Origin: an uncultured Clostridia bacterium
GTDB taxonomy: Bacteria; Bacillota; Clostridia; Christensenellales; Pumilibacteraceae
DNA: 64,000 nucleotides
Assembly: GCA_947066105.1 (NCBI GenBank)
Contig: CAMSYM010000005.1
Span: 1-64,000, forward strand
Direction of reading: 5' to 3'
The position numbers and the translations under genes are program-made. Shown in pieces: positions 42,588-51,550 of the stretch (within the stretch, counting starts at the first letter, position 1; the number at the start of each line of letters is the position of its first letter). The notes below the pieces were generated by a model. That model saw nothing but the letters and a program-made list of their open reading frames with translations, searched no databases and was not told where the DNA came from.

Positions 42588-43499
42588 TCAGGCAATAACG
42601 AATTTATCCAAAAGCTCGCGCAAAAACGCCGTGTCGCCGCCGACCGTAATATCCAAAGCCTTGGCGGCGTCGTTCAGCTTTGTATTGAGCATGGTCTTGG
42701 CGCGGTCGAGATCGATATAATTGAGCACGCTCGTACCGCTTATGTTTTCGCCGTCTATATATTCCGACACGTCGTCGTACAGCTGGAACGCGATCCCGAA
42801 CGCTTCGCCGAAGCTCACAGCCGCCGAATAACCGTCGGAATAGTCGCTCCTGTCTTTGATTATGGGCGCGCAATCGCCGCCAGTCGAATATACGAGATCG
42901 TTCTCCGCTTTATACAGCATGCACCTGCCTATCGTAGAACCGCTCGTACACGCAAACGAAATCAGCGCGCCCGTTTTGAGCGCATGGACTTTTAGCAGGT
43001 CGTCGAGCGAGTTTATATTACCGAACAGATCGAGATACTGCCCGTGTATCAAACCGTTGTCGCCGAACGGCGCATACGTCATGGTAAGCGGAGTTTTTTC
43101 GCAACGCGCCGTCGGCGCGTACAGTATTCGGTACGCAAGATCCAAAAGCGCGTCGCCCGCGAGCAATGCCGCGCCCTCCCCGTATCGCTTATGCACCGAC
43201 GGTTTGCCGCGCCGCAGGTCGTCGTTGTCCATGCACGGCATATCGTCGTGGATAAGCGAATAAGAATGCAAGATCTCTATGCCGCACGCATATTCGAGCG
43301 CGTATTCGTCTATATCCGCAAACAATTCGTGCCACGCCAAAAACAACACCGGACGCAAACGCTTGCCGCCGGGAAAAAGCGCGTATTCGAGTATGCTTTT
43401 AAACTCGTCGGGATAAAGCGTGCGCTCGACGAGTTCTTTGAGCTTGGCGTCGATCTGCTCGCGCCATTCTGTCATACGGCTGTCGAACAACTCACTCAT
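42588..43499 (-). CDS. ispA: Short-chain polyprenyl (farnesyl) diphosphate synthase
   Basis: The 303-residue protein condenses isopentenyl and allylic diphosphates. It has the first aspartate-rich motif DDMPCMDNDDLRRG and the second YDDVSEY, with lysine-rich start GGKRLRPVL. The residues before the first motif suggest a farnesyl or geranylgeranyl product, which cannot be fixed from sequence. ATG 43499 overlaps the xseB stop by 8 nt; a GTG at 43508 is an alternative. Confidence 0.94.
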   Translation of the reverse strand: MSELFDSRMTEWREQIDAKLKELVERTLYPDEFKSILEYALFPGGKRLRPVLFLAWHELFADIDEYALEYACGIEILHSYSLIHDDMPCMDNDDLRRGKPSVHKRYGEGAALLAGDALLDLAYRILYAPTARCEKTPLTMTYAPFGDNGLIHGQYLDLFGNINSLDDLLKVHALKTGALISFACTSGSTIGRCMLYKAENDLVYSTGGDCAPIIKDRSDYSDGYSAAVSFGEAFGIAFQLYDDVSEYIDGENISGTSVLNYIDLDRAKTMLNTKLNDAAKALDITVGGDTAFLRELLDKFVIA

Positions 43500-43749
43500 T
43501 GCCGTCACCGAACAGCGGTTTGCGCAAAACCGCTTCCAACTGCTTGTCGAGATCGTCTATTCGCGACTGCATGCCGTCAAGCCGATCCACGCACTCTTTT
43601 GTGAGCGCAAGCCCGTTTTCAAACAGCTCGACGCTCTCTTCGAGCGATACGCCCGCATCGCTTTCGAGCCGCTCGACCACCTTTTGAAGCTCGCTTATTT
43701 TCTTTTCGAATTGGGCGGAAACACTGCCGCCCGTCCGCTTGTTTTCCAT
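43492..43749 (-). CDS. xseB: Exodeoxyribonuclease VII small subunit
   Basis: This 85-residue helical protein (FEKKISELQKVVERLESD...SLEESVELFENGLALTKEC) is the small subunit that joins XseA to form exonuclease VII, a single-strand DNA exonuclease. Length and sequence are typical. It starts 4 nt after the xseA stop. Confidence 0.95.
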   Translation of the reverse strand: MENKRTGGSVSAQFEKKISELQKVVERLESDAGVSLEESVELFENGLALTKECVDRLDGMQSRIDDLDKQLEAVLRKPLFGDGNE

Positions 43750-43753
43750 ATCG

Positions 43754-45001
43754 CTATCTCCCGTTTTCTTTGCGTCTTACCGACTCGATATTAGCCGTCG
43801 CGTCGCCGTCCGCAAAAACAAGCCGCACCGACTGCCCCGCTTCCAACGCTGTCGCCGACGATATCCTGCCCTTGTCGCCGAGTACCGCCGCATAACCGAT
43901 CTTGATTATCCTGTGCGGGTCGAGCGCGGTAAGCGCCGCTTTTCCCAGCTCGTAACGCCGCCGACAGTCGGACAATCGTCCGTAAACTCCCACGCGCAAC
44001 GCGCGAGCGGCGGTCGACGTTTTGTATATTTTGCCGTAAAGCTTTTTCTTGACCGCATAAAGCCCGCGTCGCGAGATCGTGCCGACTTCGTTATAGCCGT
44101 CGGCAACGCGCGCCGACACCGATCTCGTAATAGCCGCGCCCAGTCTTGCTACCTTTTGCACGGTCGCGCCGTACCGCGCCGCAACACTCTCGCGCATAGC
44201 CGTCGCCGCCGCAAGCAAGTCGTCGCGCATGCGCATAGCGTGAGAATTAATTATCTCGCCCGCTATGGACGGAGTACCTGCGCGCGTGCCCGCGCAGTGA
44301 TCGCATAAAGAAAAGTTTATCTCGTGTCCGACCGCCGACACGACGGGGATACGCGAACACGCCACCGCGGTCGCCAAGCCTTCGTCGTTGAAACTGTCGA
44401 GATCCTCGTCGCTGCCGCCGCCGCGACACAGCACTATCGCATCGGTATCGCAGGCTTGCAATCGTTTGACCGCTTCCGTCATTTGCGCCGCCGCGCCGTC
44501 GCCCTGAACGCGCACCGGGTATACTCTTATATTGACGAACGGACATTTGTCGTACACCACGCGCATAAAATCGCGTATCGCCGCTCCGTCGGGACTAGTC
44601 ACCGCAACGACGTCCGCGACATACTTGGGAAGCTGCGGACGATCGGTAAAATACCCCATATCGGCGAGCTTTTGTTTGAGCGCGGCGAGCTTGGCATTTT
44701 TATCGCCTTGCCCGTCGACGAAAAACTCGACATAATTGAACGAGATAGAACTGCGTCGACCGTAAAACGACACACTGCCGCGCAACGCGACGCGCATACC
44801 TTTTTCCAGCTTGTCGCGCGACGAAAAATGCACGCACCGCACCGAAGCCGACCCGTCGGCAAGCGTCAAAAACGTATGCCTGTCCGAATAGGACACATCG
44901 TATATCTCGCCGGTAAGCGTAACGTCGTGCAAAAGCTCTTCGTCGTCGAACACGCCTTTAAGATACGCCGACAACTGCGTGACGGTCATCGTCCTGTTCA
45001 T
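43754..45001 (-). CDS. xseA: Exodeoxyribonuclease VII large subunit
   Basis: This 415-residue protein is the catalytic subunit of exonuclease VII. It has the N-terminal OB domain (MTVTQLSAYLKGVF, HTFLTLAD), the catalytic region (VTSPDGAAIRDFMRV, CRGGGSDEDLDSFND, SAVGHE) and a helical C-terminal region. The frame is open far upstream, but that part is an arginine-rich shadow of folD. ATG 45001 overlaps the folD stop as ATGA, so it is the real start. Confidence 0.95.
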   Translation of the reverse strand: MNRTMTVTQLSAYLKGVFDDEELLHDVTLTGEIYDVSYSDRHTFLTLADGSASVRCVHFSSRDKLEKGMRVALRGSVSFYGRRSSISFNYVEFFVDGQGDKNAKLAALKQKLADMGYFTDRPQLPKYVADVVAVTSPDGAAIRDFMRVVYDKCPFVNIRVYPVRVQGDGAAAQMTEAVKRLQACDTDAIVLCRGGGSDEDLDSFNDEGLATAVACSRIPVVSAVGHEINFSLCDHCAGTRAGTPSIAGEIINSHAMRMRDDLLAAATAMRESVAARYGATVQKVARLGAAITRSVSARVADGYNEVGTISRRGLYAVKKKLYGKIYKTSTAARALRVGVYGRLSDCRRRYELGKAALTALDPHRIIKIGYAAVLGDKGRISSATALEAGQSVRLVFADGDATANIESVRRKENGR

Positions 45002-45840
45002 TTGCACGCCCCGTCGACGGTATTGGATATCAGCATGGCGACCGTCATCGGACCCACGCCGCCGGGAACGGGCGTTATGTGACCCGCCACGTCTTTCGCG
45101 TTTTCGTAATCGACGTCGCCGTACAACCCCGTTTCGTCGCGGTTCATTCCGACGTCTATCACCACCGCGCCGCGCTTTATCATGTCCGCGGTGATAAAAT
45201 GCTTTTTGCCGACCGCCACGACGAGAATATCCGCGGACAACGTGTATTCGCGCAGATCTTGTGTTTTGCTGTGACATACGGTGACCGTCGCGTCGTTATT
45301 TAACAACAACGCCGCTATCGGCTTGCCCACTATATTCGACCGCCCGACGACTACCGCATGCTTGCCCGCGATCGATACGCCGGTCGATCTTATCAACTCG
45401 ATTATGCCGCGCGGCGTGCAAGCGACCACACCGTCGCGCTCGCCCAAAAACAGTTTTCCGGCATTTACGGCGTTAAATCCGTCCGCGTCCTTTTGCGGAG
45501 ATATCGCGGCTATGCACGCACGTTCGTCTATATGTTTCGGCAACGGCAACTGTACGAGTATCCCGTCGACATTCGCATCGGCGTTGAGCTTGCCGAGAAA
45601 ATCGATAAGCTCAGCCTGCGTCGTTTTTTCGTCGAATACGTGAGTATACGACGCAACGCCGCATTGCTCGCACGCCTTGATCTTATTGCGTACGTAAATA
45701 CACGACGCGGGGTCGTCGCCCACGCGCACGACCGCAAGCCCTATCTTGCGCCCGTTAGCCCGCTCGAACTCGACGGCGCGTATCCTTGCGGCTTCTTTGA
45801 CGCGCGCGGCGACGGCTTTACCGTCTATCATCTCACTCAT
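44998..45840 (-). CDS. folD: Bifunctional methylenetetrahydrofolate dehydrogenase/cyclohydrolase
   Basis: FolD interconverts 5,10-methylene- and 10-formyl-tetrahydrofolate. The 280-residue protein has the catalytic Tyr/Lys segment YVRNKIKACEQCG, the conserved DGILVQLPLP and PRGIIEL, the NADP-binding GRSNIVGKP and the C-terminal PVPGGVGPMT. It overlaps the nusB end by 8 nt. Confidence 0.97.
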   Translation of the reverse strand: MSEMIDGKAVAARVKEAARIRAVEFERANGRKIGLAVVRVGDDPASCIYVRNKIKACEQCGVASYTHVFDEKTTQAELIDFLGKLNADANVDGILVQLPLPKHIDERACIAAISPQKDADGFNAVNAGKLFLGERDGVVACTPRGIIELIRSTGVSIAGKHAVVVGRSNIVGKPIAALLLNNDATVTVCHSKTQDLREYTLSADILVVAVGKKHFITADMIKRGAVVIDVGMNRDETGLYGDVDYENAKDVAGHITPVPGGVGPMTVAMLISNTVDGACK

Positions 45841-46234
45841 CGGACTTGACCTCGCGTATTATCGACGCCAACACCCCGTTTATGAACGTATGACTCTTCA
45901 CGTCGGAATATGTCTTTGCGATCTCGACGGCTTCGTTTACCACGACCGCCGCGGGCGTATCGGTATACTTCAATTCGTAGCACGCCACGAGCAGGATCGC
46001 GAGATCGGATCTGTATATCCTATCGAACTCATAGCCCTTGGCATACTTGGCGATAAGCGCTTTAAGCTCGTCGCGGTGTTCGGTTATGCCGCCCGTCACG
46101 GACTCGACAAAGTCTACGGCATCGGCGTCCGCGCCCGACATCAGGTCGTCGCGCGTTTCCGCATTGTACTCGCCGGTCATTACCATTTCGTATGTCAGTT
46201 TAAAAGCGATCTCGCGCGCGCCGCGCCTGTTCAT
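45833..46234 (-). CDS. nusB: Transcription antitermination protein NusB
   Basis: This 133-residue helical RNA-binding protein (RRGAREIAFKLTYEM, VNEAVEIAKTYSDVKSHTFINGVLA) works with S10 and other Nus factors during rRNA transcription. It is the second gene in the operon after an Asp23-family gene. Its length is typical. Confidence 0.95.
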   Translation of the reverse strand: MNRRGAREIAFKLTYEMVMTGEYNAETRDDLMSGADADAVDFVESVTGGITEHRDELKALIAKYAKGYEFDRIYRSDLAILLVACYELKYTDTPAAVVVNEAVEIAKTYSDVKSHTFINGVLASIIREVKSDE

Positions 46235-46305
46235 ATGGAAGTTACCTCCGCACCGTGATTTTCTTTAAAGTAAAAACCGCACCCCGCACTTAGCGGAGCG
46301 CGTCG

Positions 46306-46617
46306 TCAATGCTTGATGAACTTGACCGAAATTATATTGACGTTTATCACGCCCATTTTGTAATCGGTCATCGATTCCACCATTTTCTTGATATTGTCCT
46401 GCACCTTGAACGCTATATCGGAACAACTCACTTCGCTGTTGACCTCGATATATACGTCGGTATCTATCGTGTCGCCGATAATATAACAACGCACGCCTCT
46501 TCCGCAAACGGATTCCACGCCGCTGATCTCCTGCGCCGCCAAGCGTATAGTTTCGCGCAAAACGTTATGACCGTACGTAACGTCGCTCGAAAAATTATTG
46601 TTCCGCCTTGCGCCCAT
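46306..46617 (-). CDS. Asp23/Gls24 family protein preceding nusB
   Basis: This 103-residue protein is a second Asp23/Gls24 member (ETIRLAAQEISGVESVCGRG, VYIEVNSEVSCSDIAFKVQ). Such a gene directly before nusB is common in Clostridia. The function is unknown. It starts the operon that runs to recN. GAGGTG lies about 10 nt before the ATG and a sigma-A promoter is at 46657-46685. Confidence 0.88.
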   Translation of the reverse strand: MGARRNNNFSSDVTYGHNVLRETIRLAAQEISGVESVCGRGVRCYIIGDTIDTDVYIEVNSEVSCSDIAFKVQDNIKKMVESMTDYKMGVINVNIISVKFIKH

Positions 46618-46656
46618 TTACCGTTAACACCTCGACTCGGCAAAATTTCATTATCT

Positions 46657-46685
46657 ATTATACCATAGATTTTGCCAAATTACAA
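46657..46685 (-). promoter_or_regulatory. Sigma-A promoter of the nusB-recN operon
   Basis: On the minus strand: TTGTAA, 17-nt spacer, TATAAT with TGG just before it (extended -10). It lies 39 nt upstream of the Asp23-family start. Confidence 0.8.
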
Positions 46686-46810
46686 TGATTTTTACACGTA
46701 TTGCGAATTTGTTTTTACTAAAATTCGGCACAAAAAAACAGACGTCCTTGCCGTGTTTGCGATTGTCTATCGCAAACGATTTTATCGAATAAAGGAACCG
46801 CATAAAGTAA

Positions 46811-46846
46811 AACCCGCTATACTTCGATCGCGAAGACAGCGGGCTT
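46811..46846 (-). terminator. Probable terminator of the spoIIIA operon
   Basis: A two-part hairpin: outer AGCCCGCT/AGCGGGTT with a mismatch and inner CTTCG/CGAAG. The minus strand then reads TTTTACTTT. It lies about 50 nt after the spoIIIAH stop. Confidence 0.7.
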
Positions 46847-46896
46847 ATTTGTTTGTCCGCGAAATGGAATCCCTGCAAAAGACACCTTTCGCGATA

Positions 46897-47376
46897 TTAA
46901 AGATCGATCGGCTTGATACGCACGTTTTCCACGAGCTTGCCCGTTTCGGAATTGACTACTTCGAGTACCTGCGCAACTTCCTGATCGGTCAATGCGTCCG
47001 ACTTGATTATTACGTTGATGTTCTCTTTGCCCACCGTAACAAGACAGTCGTCGAAGCCGAGCGCTTTTATAAGCGTTTCCAAGCGTTGTTCCGTGTCGAT
47101 GCCCGATACGAGCTCGGCAAGGTCTTTTTCCGCATTGGCTTTCGCTTCGGCGGAAGTAGCCTCGTTACCGATTATGGTCTCGTAGTACAGCACCGTTTCC
47201 GAACGAGACGTATCCCTGTCCGCACGCGACGCGGCAAAATAGTCGCTGTACGTCACCGAGCTGTCGCCGCCGGCGGGTTGATCGGAAGGTCGGTTAAGAA
47301 AATAGTTCAGACATCCCGTGAGTACGAGCAACGCCACCATGCTCGCAAGTACGATTATTTTTTTCTTTTTGCTCAT
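46897..47376 (-). CDS. spoIIIAH: Stage III sporulation protein AH
   Basis: SpoIIIAH in the mother-cell membrane pairs with SpoIIQ of the forespore to form the feeding channel. The 159-residue protein has one N-terminal membrane segment (about residues 6-23) and a C-terminal ring-building domain (KALGFDDCLVTVGKENINVIIK). The start MSKKKK at 47376 matches family members; the longer frame overlaps spoIIIAG. It is the last gene of the operon. Confidence 0.93.
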   Translation of the reverse strand: MSKKKKIIVLASMVALLVLTGCLNYFLNRPSDQPAGGDSSVTYSDYFAASRADRDTSRSETVLYYETIIGNEATSAEAKANAEKDLAELVSGIDTEQRLETLIKALGFDDCLVTVGKENINVIIKSDALTDQEVAQVLEVVNSETGKLVENVRIKPIDL

Positions 47377-47384
47377 ATTGCCTC

Positions 47385-47822
47385 CTACAAATTGGATTTT
47401 GGATATACTATTATTTTTTCTATAGACAGATCCAACAACGTAGATACCGCATAGATCACGTCCAGCTTGACCTTGGTACTGTCGCCGCCGTCGCACACGA
47501 TGAGCGCACCCACGGCGCGCGGGTTTTCTCCCGAATTTCCGCCGAATCCCGACGAAACGCTTTTATCCCAATTGATCACTACGTCCGCACTGCCCACTCC
47601 CGATATCTTCGAAACGATGTTTTCCACCTGCGCCTGCATGGACGTGCAATAATCGGCGTTGCCGAGATCTATATCTCCCGACGTCGGCTTATCTCCGCCG
47701 CCAGAACACGACACGAACGTAAAATATATCAACAGTATGACTGCGAGCGCCGCGCCGCCGATCATTATCTCGACGTTCTTTATGTTTTTCAGCTTTGCGA
47801 TAAAGCCAGATAGTTTATCCAT
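47385..47822 (-). CDS. spoIIIAG: Stage III sporulation protein AG
   Basis: SpoIIIAG forms a large ring in the channel between mother cell and forespore. The 145-residue protein has one membrane segment (about residues 20-38) and the ring-building motif (VENIVSKISGVGSADVVINW) with a glycine-rich insertion. ATG 47822 overlaps the spoIIIAF stop by 8 nt. Confidence 0.93.
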   Translation of the reverse strand: MDKLSGFIAKLKNIKNVEIMIGGAALAVILLIYFTFVSCSGGGDKPTSGDIDLGNADYCTSMQAQVENIVSKISGVGSADVVINWDKSVSSGFGGNSGENPRAVGALIVCDGGDSTKVKLDVIYAVSTLLDLSIEKIIVYPKSNL

Positions 47823-48288
47823 AAGACATAACCGCCTCCTCGCCGATGCCGAAGTAGTCCGCAACCAGCTTGATGATTTCACTCTTATGTATATGCGCGT
47901 CCCCGTCGGTCATACCGAAATCGACAAAATTAACCCGCGCCGATTTTACATCCCAGCCGTCAAGCTCGACGGACACGCGGATCTTCTCCGTATAGCCCTT
48001 GCTCGCCACATATTGTACAGCGCTATCGCCGATGAGATCCGCTTTTATCCCGTCGACGTAATCCACGTAATCGCCGTCTACAACGACGTCCGTATCGCCG
48101 CCGAAGTCTATATCGAACCCGTTTTTTAGCAGTTTCGGTATAGGCGTAACAATGACGAGAACGGCGACGGTCGCCGCGACCGAGCATATTGCCTTGCGCG
48201 TTTTGCCCTTGGGCAACAGCATTTCGGCTATCGTCGTAACGACCGCCAGACCGAGTATAGTAAGTCCCCATGCCGCAAAGCCGCTCAT
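47815..48288 (-). CDS. spoIIIAF: Stage III sporulation protein AF
   Basis: The 157-residue protein has two N-terminal membrane segments (about residues 5-22 and 30-48) and a soluble C-terminal domain (SVQYVASKGYTEKIRVSVEL-like). It is part of the SpoIIIA-SpoIIQ channel. ATG 48288 overlaps the spoIIIAE stop as ATGA; the upstream open frame is a shadow. Confidence 0.92.
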   Translation of the reverse strand: MSGFAAWGLTILGLAVVTTIAEMLLPKGKTRKAICSVAATVAVLVIVTPIPKLLKNGFDIDFGGDTDVVVDGDYVDYVDGIKADLIGDSAVQYVASKGYTEKIRVSVELDGWDVKSARVNFVDFGMTDGDAHIHKSEIIKLVADYFGIGEEAVMSYG

Positions 48289-49520
48289 AACGCCATATTC
48301 CCCGTGCCGATGACTATCGACAAAAACAAAACGTACAAAAACGTCATGGCGGCGACAACCGCCGCGATCACCGACGACGATTTGGATACCGACGTCAGTA
48401 TCCCGCCAAACGATCCGCCGAGCGGCTCGGCGATCGCCGCTGTCAGTTTCAAGGTGAGCGTGAACACCGCAAGCTTCGATATTACCGGCGCGGCGCAAAG
48501 CACGAGCAAGACAACCGCGCTCGATCCGACCGCGTTTTTAATAAGCACGTTGCCCGCCATAACGAAATCGAACCCTTGCGACAGATATCCGCCTATCACG
48601 GGAACATACTTCGATACGGCGAACCGCGCGACGCGCACAGATATGCCGTCGCGCACCGACGCGGTTATGCCCGACACGCTCACGAACGTAACGAAAACGA
48701 AAAACGCCGTACTCAAAAACCACTTGCACGCCGAGCGCAAAAACTCGGACGTTTTTTCGAGCTTGATACCCGTCGAGATCGAGCCTATAACGTCGAACAC
48801 AAGCCCCATCAACAAAGCGGGAAACGCGATATACGTCACTATGTTTGTCATGCCGCTTCCCAAGATCGCGACCGCGGGCGAATACGCTCCCGCAGACGAC
48901 GCCGCGCCCGATGCCGTCATTACAGTCAACAGCACGGGCGCGACCGCATTGATCTGAGTTTTTACGGACGCTACGAACTTGACGGCAAACACCGCGGTCG
49001 AAGAAAAATAACCAACTATCAACGCGACTGCGAGCGTACCTGTCGCAAAATACACCACACGCTCGGTCGCGTTTGACGCAAACTTGCTTTTTACGGAATT
49101 GATCACGTTATACGCAAGCACTATCGCTATACAGCTGATCATCATCGGCAGGAATTCGAATATATCCGCGCCGAGCAAGGCAAAGCAATAGCCCAATATC
49201 CCGCCTATATCGCTTTGATACTCGCCGCTCGCGACTGCGCGTATGCGCTTTGCTATGTCGTCGAATCCGAAAACGGCTATTTGATCGGATGTGAGCGTTT
49301 GCAACAGGCTTTGTATCGCGGTAAGATCGAGCTTGTCCAATAAGTCGTCGATGTTTTTATCCACGTCGTCGCCGTCCTTTTCCGCCGCGTCGCTCTTATC
49401 CGCAAGCTCGATCGCCGCCCGATCGGACGCTCCGCCGCGACCGTCGGCGCTCGCGCTCGAACAGGAAATCATAAGCGCCGCCGCCAACGCTATCAAAATG
49501 ATCAATACAGCACGTTTCAT
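48285..49520 (-). CDS. spoIIIAE: Stage III sporulation protein AE
   Basis: The 411-residue polytopic membrane protein is the largest SpoIIIA subunit. It begins with a signal-like segment (residues 1-25, ending at LMISCSS), has an acidic soluble stretch (about 30-75) and then seven or more membrane segments. It overlaps spoIIIAD by 4 nt. Confidence 0.93.
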   Translation of the reverse strand: MKRAVLIILIALAAALMISCSSASADGRGGASDRAAIELADKSDAAEKDGDDVDKNIDDLLDKLDLTAIQSLLQTLTSDQIAVFGFDDIAKRIRAVASGEYQSDIGGILGYCFALLGADIFEFLPMMISCIAIVLAYNVINSVKSKFASNATERVVYFATGTLAVALIVGYFSSTAVFAVKFVASVKTQINAVAPVLLTVMTASGAASSAGAYSPAVAILGSGMTNIVTYIAFPALLMGLVFDVIGSISTGIKLEKTSEFLRSACKWFLSTAFFVFVTFVSVSGITASVRDGISVRVARFAVSKYVPVIGGYLSQGFDFVMAGNVLIKNAVGSSAVVLLVLCAAPVISKLAVFTLTLKLTAAIAEPLGGSFGGILTSVSKSSSVIAAVVAAMTFLYVLFLSIVIGTGNMAL

Positions 49521-49903
49521 GACAGCATACCCGCTATAAATTCAAACAGCTTGACCACCACAGGCAAAGAAACTCCTACGATTATGAGCTTGCCCGCGAG
49601 CGTCACCTTGTCGGACAGCGACGACAGCCCCACGTCGTCCATCACCGACGCGGAAAACTCCGTCACATACCCGACCGCGATCACCTTAAACAACAGCGTC
49701 ACAACGCTCGCGGCAAGCCCCGCGCGTTTTGCGATAGCTGCGATCGTGGAAAAAATATCCGTAAACACGTCTATCACGGACAGCACGACTATTATCCCGC
49801 CCGCGAGCGCGACCGCCGCCGCGAGTTCGCTTTTGACCTCACGCAACACGAGCACGCAAAAAGTCGTTATCAGCGCAATGGCGGCTATCCCGAAAATTTG
49901 CAT
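49517..49903 (-). CDS. spoIIIAD: Stage III sporulation protein AD
   Basis: The 128-residue membrane protein has four hydrophobic segments and the family pattern (VLVLREVKSELAAAVALAGGI, SSLSDKVTLAGKLIIV). It resembles SpoIIIAC and may form part of the membrane base of the channel. Its start shares a base with the spoIIIAC stop. Confidence 0.94.
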   Translation of the reverse strand: MQIFGIAAIALITTFCVLVLREVKSELAAAVALAGGIIVVLSVIDVFTDIFSTIAAIAKRAGLAASVVTLLFKVIAVGYVTEFSASVMDDVGLSSLSDKVTLAGKLIIVGVSLPVVVKLFEFIAGMLS

Positions 49904-50100
49904 CAGTACATACCGAATACCGATCTGAGCGTATCGAAAAGCTGACTTATCATATTGATTATCATTATCAACACGATAACAAGCCCCGCGAGCGTGACGA
50001 GCGTGGCTATCTCGTCCTTATCGGTCTTTTTAAGCACCTGATTTATTATCGCGGTTATCAGTCCGACCGCCGCTATTTTGAATATGATGTTTATATCCAT
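49903..50100 (-). CDS. spoIIIAC: Stage III sporulation protein AC
   Basis: The 65-residue protein has two membrane segments and the conserved start (MDINIIFKIAAVGLITAIIN) and KDEIATLVTLAGLVIVL. It is full length for this small family. It lies 9 nt after spoIIIAB. Confidence 0.95.
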   Translation of the reverse strand: MDINIIFKIAAVGLITAIINQVLKKTDKDEIATLVTLAGLVIVLIMIINMISQLFDTLRSVFGMY

Positions 50101-50109
50101 TGCTACCGC

Positions 50110-50595
50110 CTACAACGCCAAAATGCCGACGCCCAGCCCTATCAAAAATCCGAGCTTGACGGCTACGCCGCCCAGCTTTTTATATTTGGTCTCGGCGGCG
50201 TCGCGCAGTCCGATAAACCGCTCGCCGAACATGTCCAGCTCGTTTATCTGCGACTGCCCGTCGCCCCTGCCTATCGATGCGAAAAACTCGCGGGTGCGCT
50301 CGTAGACTTCGGCAGACAAAAAGCCGCGGCTTATATCGGGCTTGTCCGCCTTTCCGCCCGCAAACGCAATGTACTCGCCGACGTTCTTTTCGAGCTGTCG
50401 ACTTTTGATCTCCATCGCGCGCAACACGCTCACCGCGCCGTCGCGACGGTATGCGATGTTCCGTTTAAGCTCGGCTATCAACGCGCACACTCCGTCGAGA
50501 TATTCGTAATTGCGTTTGTAAGAACGCATCACCGCATAGCCCGTCGCAACGCCGATCGCCGCGCATAAAAATACTATGAAAATCTTTAAACTCAT
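50110..50595 (-). CDS. spoIIIAB: Stage III sporulation protein AB
   Basis: The 161-residue protein has membrane segments at both ends (about residues 3-22 and 142-160) and a helical middle part. The architecture resembles type II secretion GspF-like half repeats, as for SpoIIIAB. The conserved IAELKRNIAYRRD segment is present. Confidence 0.93.
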   Translation of the reverse strand: MSLKIFIVFLCAAIGVATGYAVMRSYKRNYEYLDGVCALIAELKRNIAYRRDGAVSVLRAMEIKSRQLEKNVGEYIAFAGGKADKPDISRGFLSAEVYERTREFFASIGRGDGQSQINELDMFGERFIGLRDAAETKYKKLGGVAVKLGFLIGLGVGILAL

Positions 50596-50647
50596 GTCCT
50601 TGCCCGTTTACCGTTCGACCGCGCCGAATCGGATCGTTTTCGCCCCG

Positions 50648-51544
50648 TCACGATCGAATGCCTTCGTACAGCTCTATATTTCGCCGCGGCGGCGCGGAAA
50701 GCACCGCAAGCACGTCGAATAAGCCTTCCGTCATAGCCCGCTCCCAGCCCTGCTTACGACGCAGATCGTCGGGATCTTTCGCATGAACGGTGGCTATCAC
50801 GGCTATACCGCAAGTGGACGCGCGGCGCACGTCGTCCAGCTCAGTACCGAACAGCTCGTCCATCATTATAACATCGGGACGCATGTTAGCTATGCCCATA
50901 TCCAATGTTTTAGCTTTGTCCACACCGCTCACCACGTCGGTGCGACACCCCACGTCGAGCGTAGGCGCGCCTTTGCAAACGGACGCTATTTCATACTTCT
51001 CGTCGCACAGCAACACGTTGTGACCGCGATCGGAAACTGACCTGCACAGATCTCGCAACAGCGTTGTTTTGCCTGCGCCCGGCGGCGACACGATCAGCGT
51101 ATTTTTTATTACGCCGTTTGCGAGCGTTTTCAACAGCACCGATGCGGCGCAACCTTTTATCTCGTGCGGGAGCCGTATGTTGACCGACGTGAAATCCTTG
51201 ACCGCAGTCAGTTCAGTTCCGCTCATTACGCCGCTGCCGCATACGCCAATCCTTATCCCGCCCGCAACTGACACATATCCGCGTTTAAGCGTGTCGGTGA
51301 CCGTATACAGCGAGCGTTCGCACGCGCGCATGACGACGCCGTCCGCCGCACGCGCGTCCGCAACGAAAGCGTCGGCGCGTTGCTTTGTGATGCCTGTCCG
51401 ACACAAAAAATAATACGCGCCGTCATAGCAAACGCGCACGGGCATACCGTTGATTATCCTGACTTCGCACAGCCTGTCGTAACACAGCCTGTCCGCTATC
51501 GGCGCGGCATACTCGTCGGGTAACAGCCTAAACAATTCGTCCAT
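50648..51544 (-). CDS. spoIIIAA: Stage III sporulation protein AA, ATPase
   Basis: SpoIIIAA is the putative ATPase that powers the mother cell-forespore channel. The 298-residue protein has Walker A SPPGAGKTT (residues 153-161), Walker B VIMMDELFG and a family N domain (CEVRIINGMPVRV). There is no Shine-Dalgarno before ATG 51544. A well-matched sigma-E promoter (51551-51578) ends 6 nt before the ATG, so the first gene of the operon is probably on a leaderless mRNA. The efp terminator lies just upstream. Confidence 0.95.
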   Translation of the reverse strand: MDELFRLLPDEYAAPIADRLCYDRLCEVRIINGMPVRVCYDGAYYFLCRTGITKQRADAFVADARAADGVVMRACERSLYTVTDTLKRGYVSVAGGIRIGVCGSGVMSGTELTAVKDFTSVNIRLPHEIKGCAASVLLKTLANGVIKNTLIVSPPGAGKTTLLRDLCRSVSDRGHNVLLCDEKYEIASVCKGAPTLDVGCRTDVVSGVDKAKTLDMGIANMRPDVIMMDELFGTELDDVRRASTCGIAVIATVHAKDPDDLRRKQGWERAMTEGLFDVLAVLSAPPRRNIELYEGIRS

Positions 51545-51550
51545 ACGTTA

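Noticed and set aside
45002..45277. A 92-residue N-terminal extension of xseA
   Set aside because: It is a frame-shadow of folD. ATG 45001 overlaps the folD stop and matches the family start.
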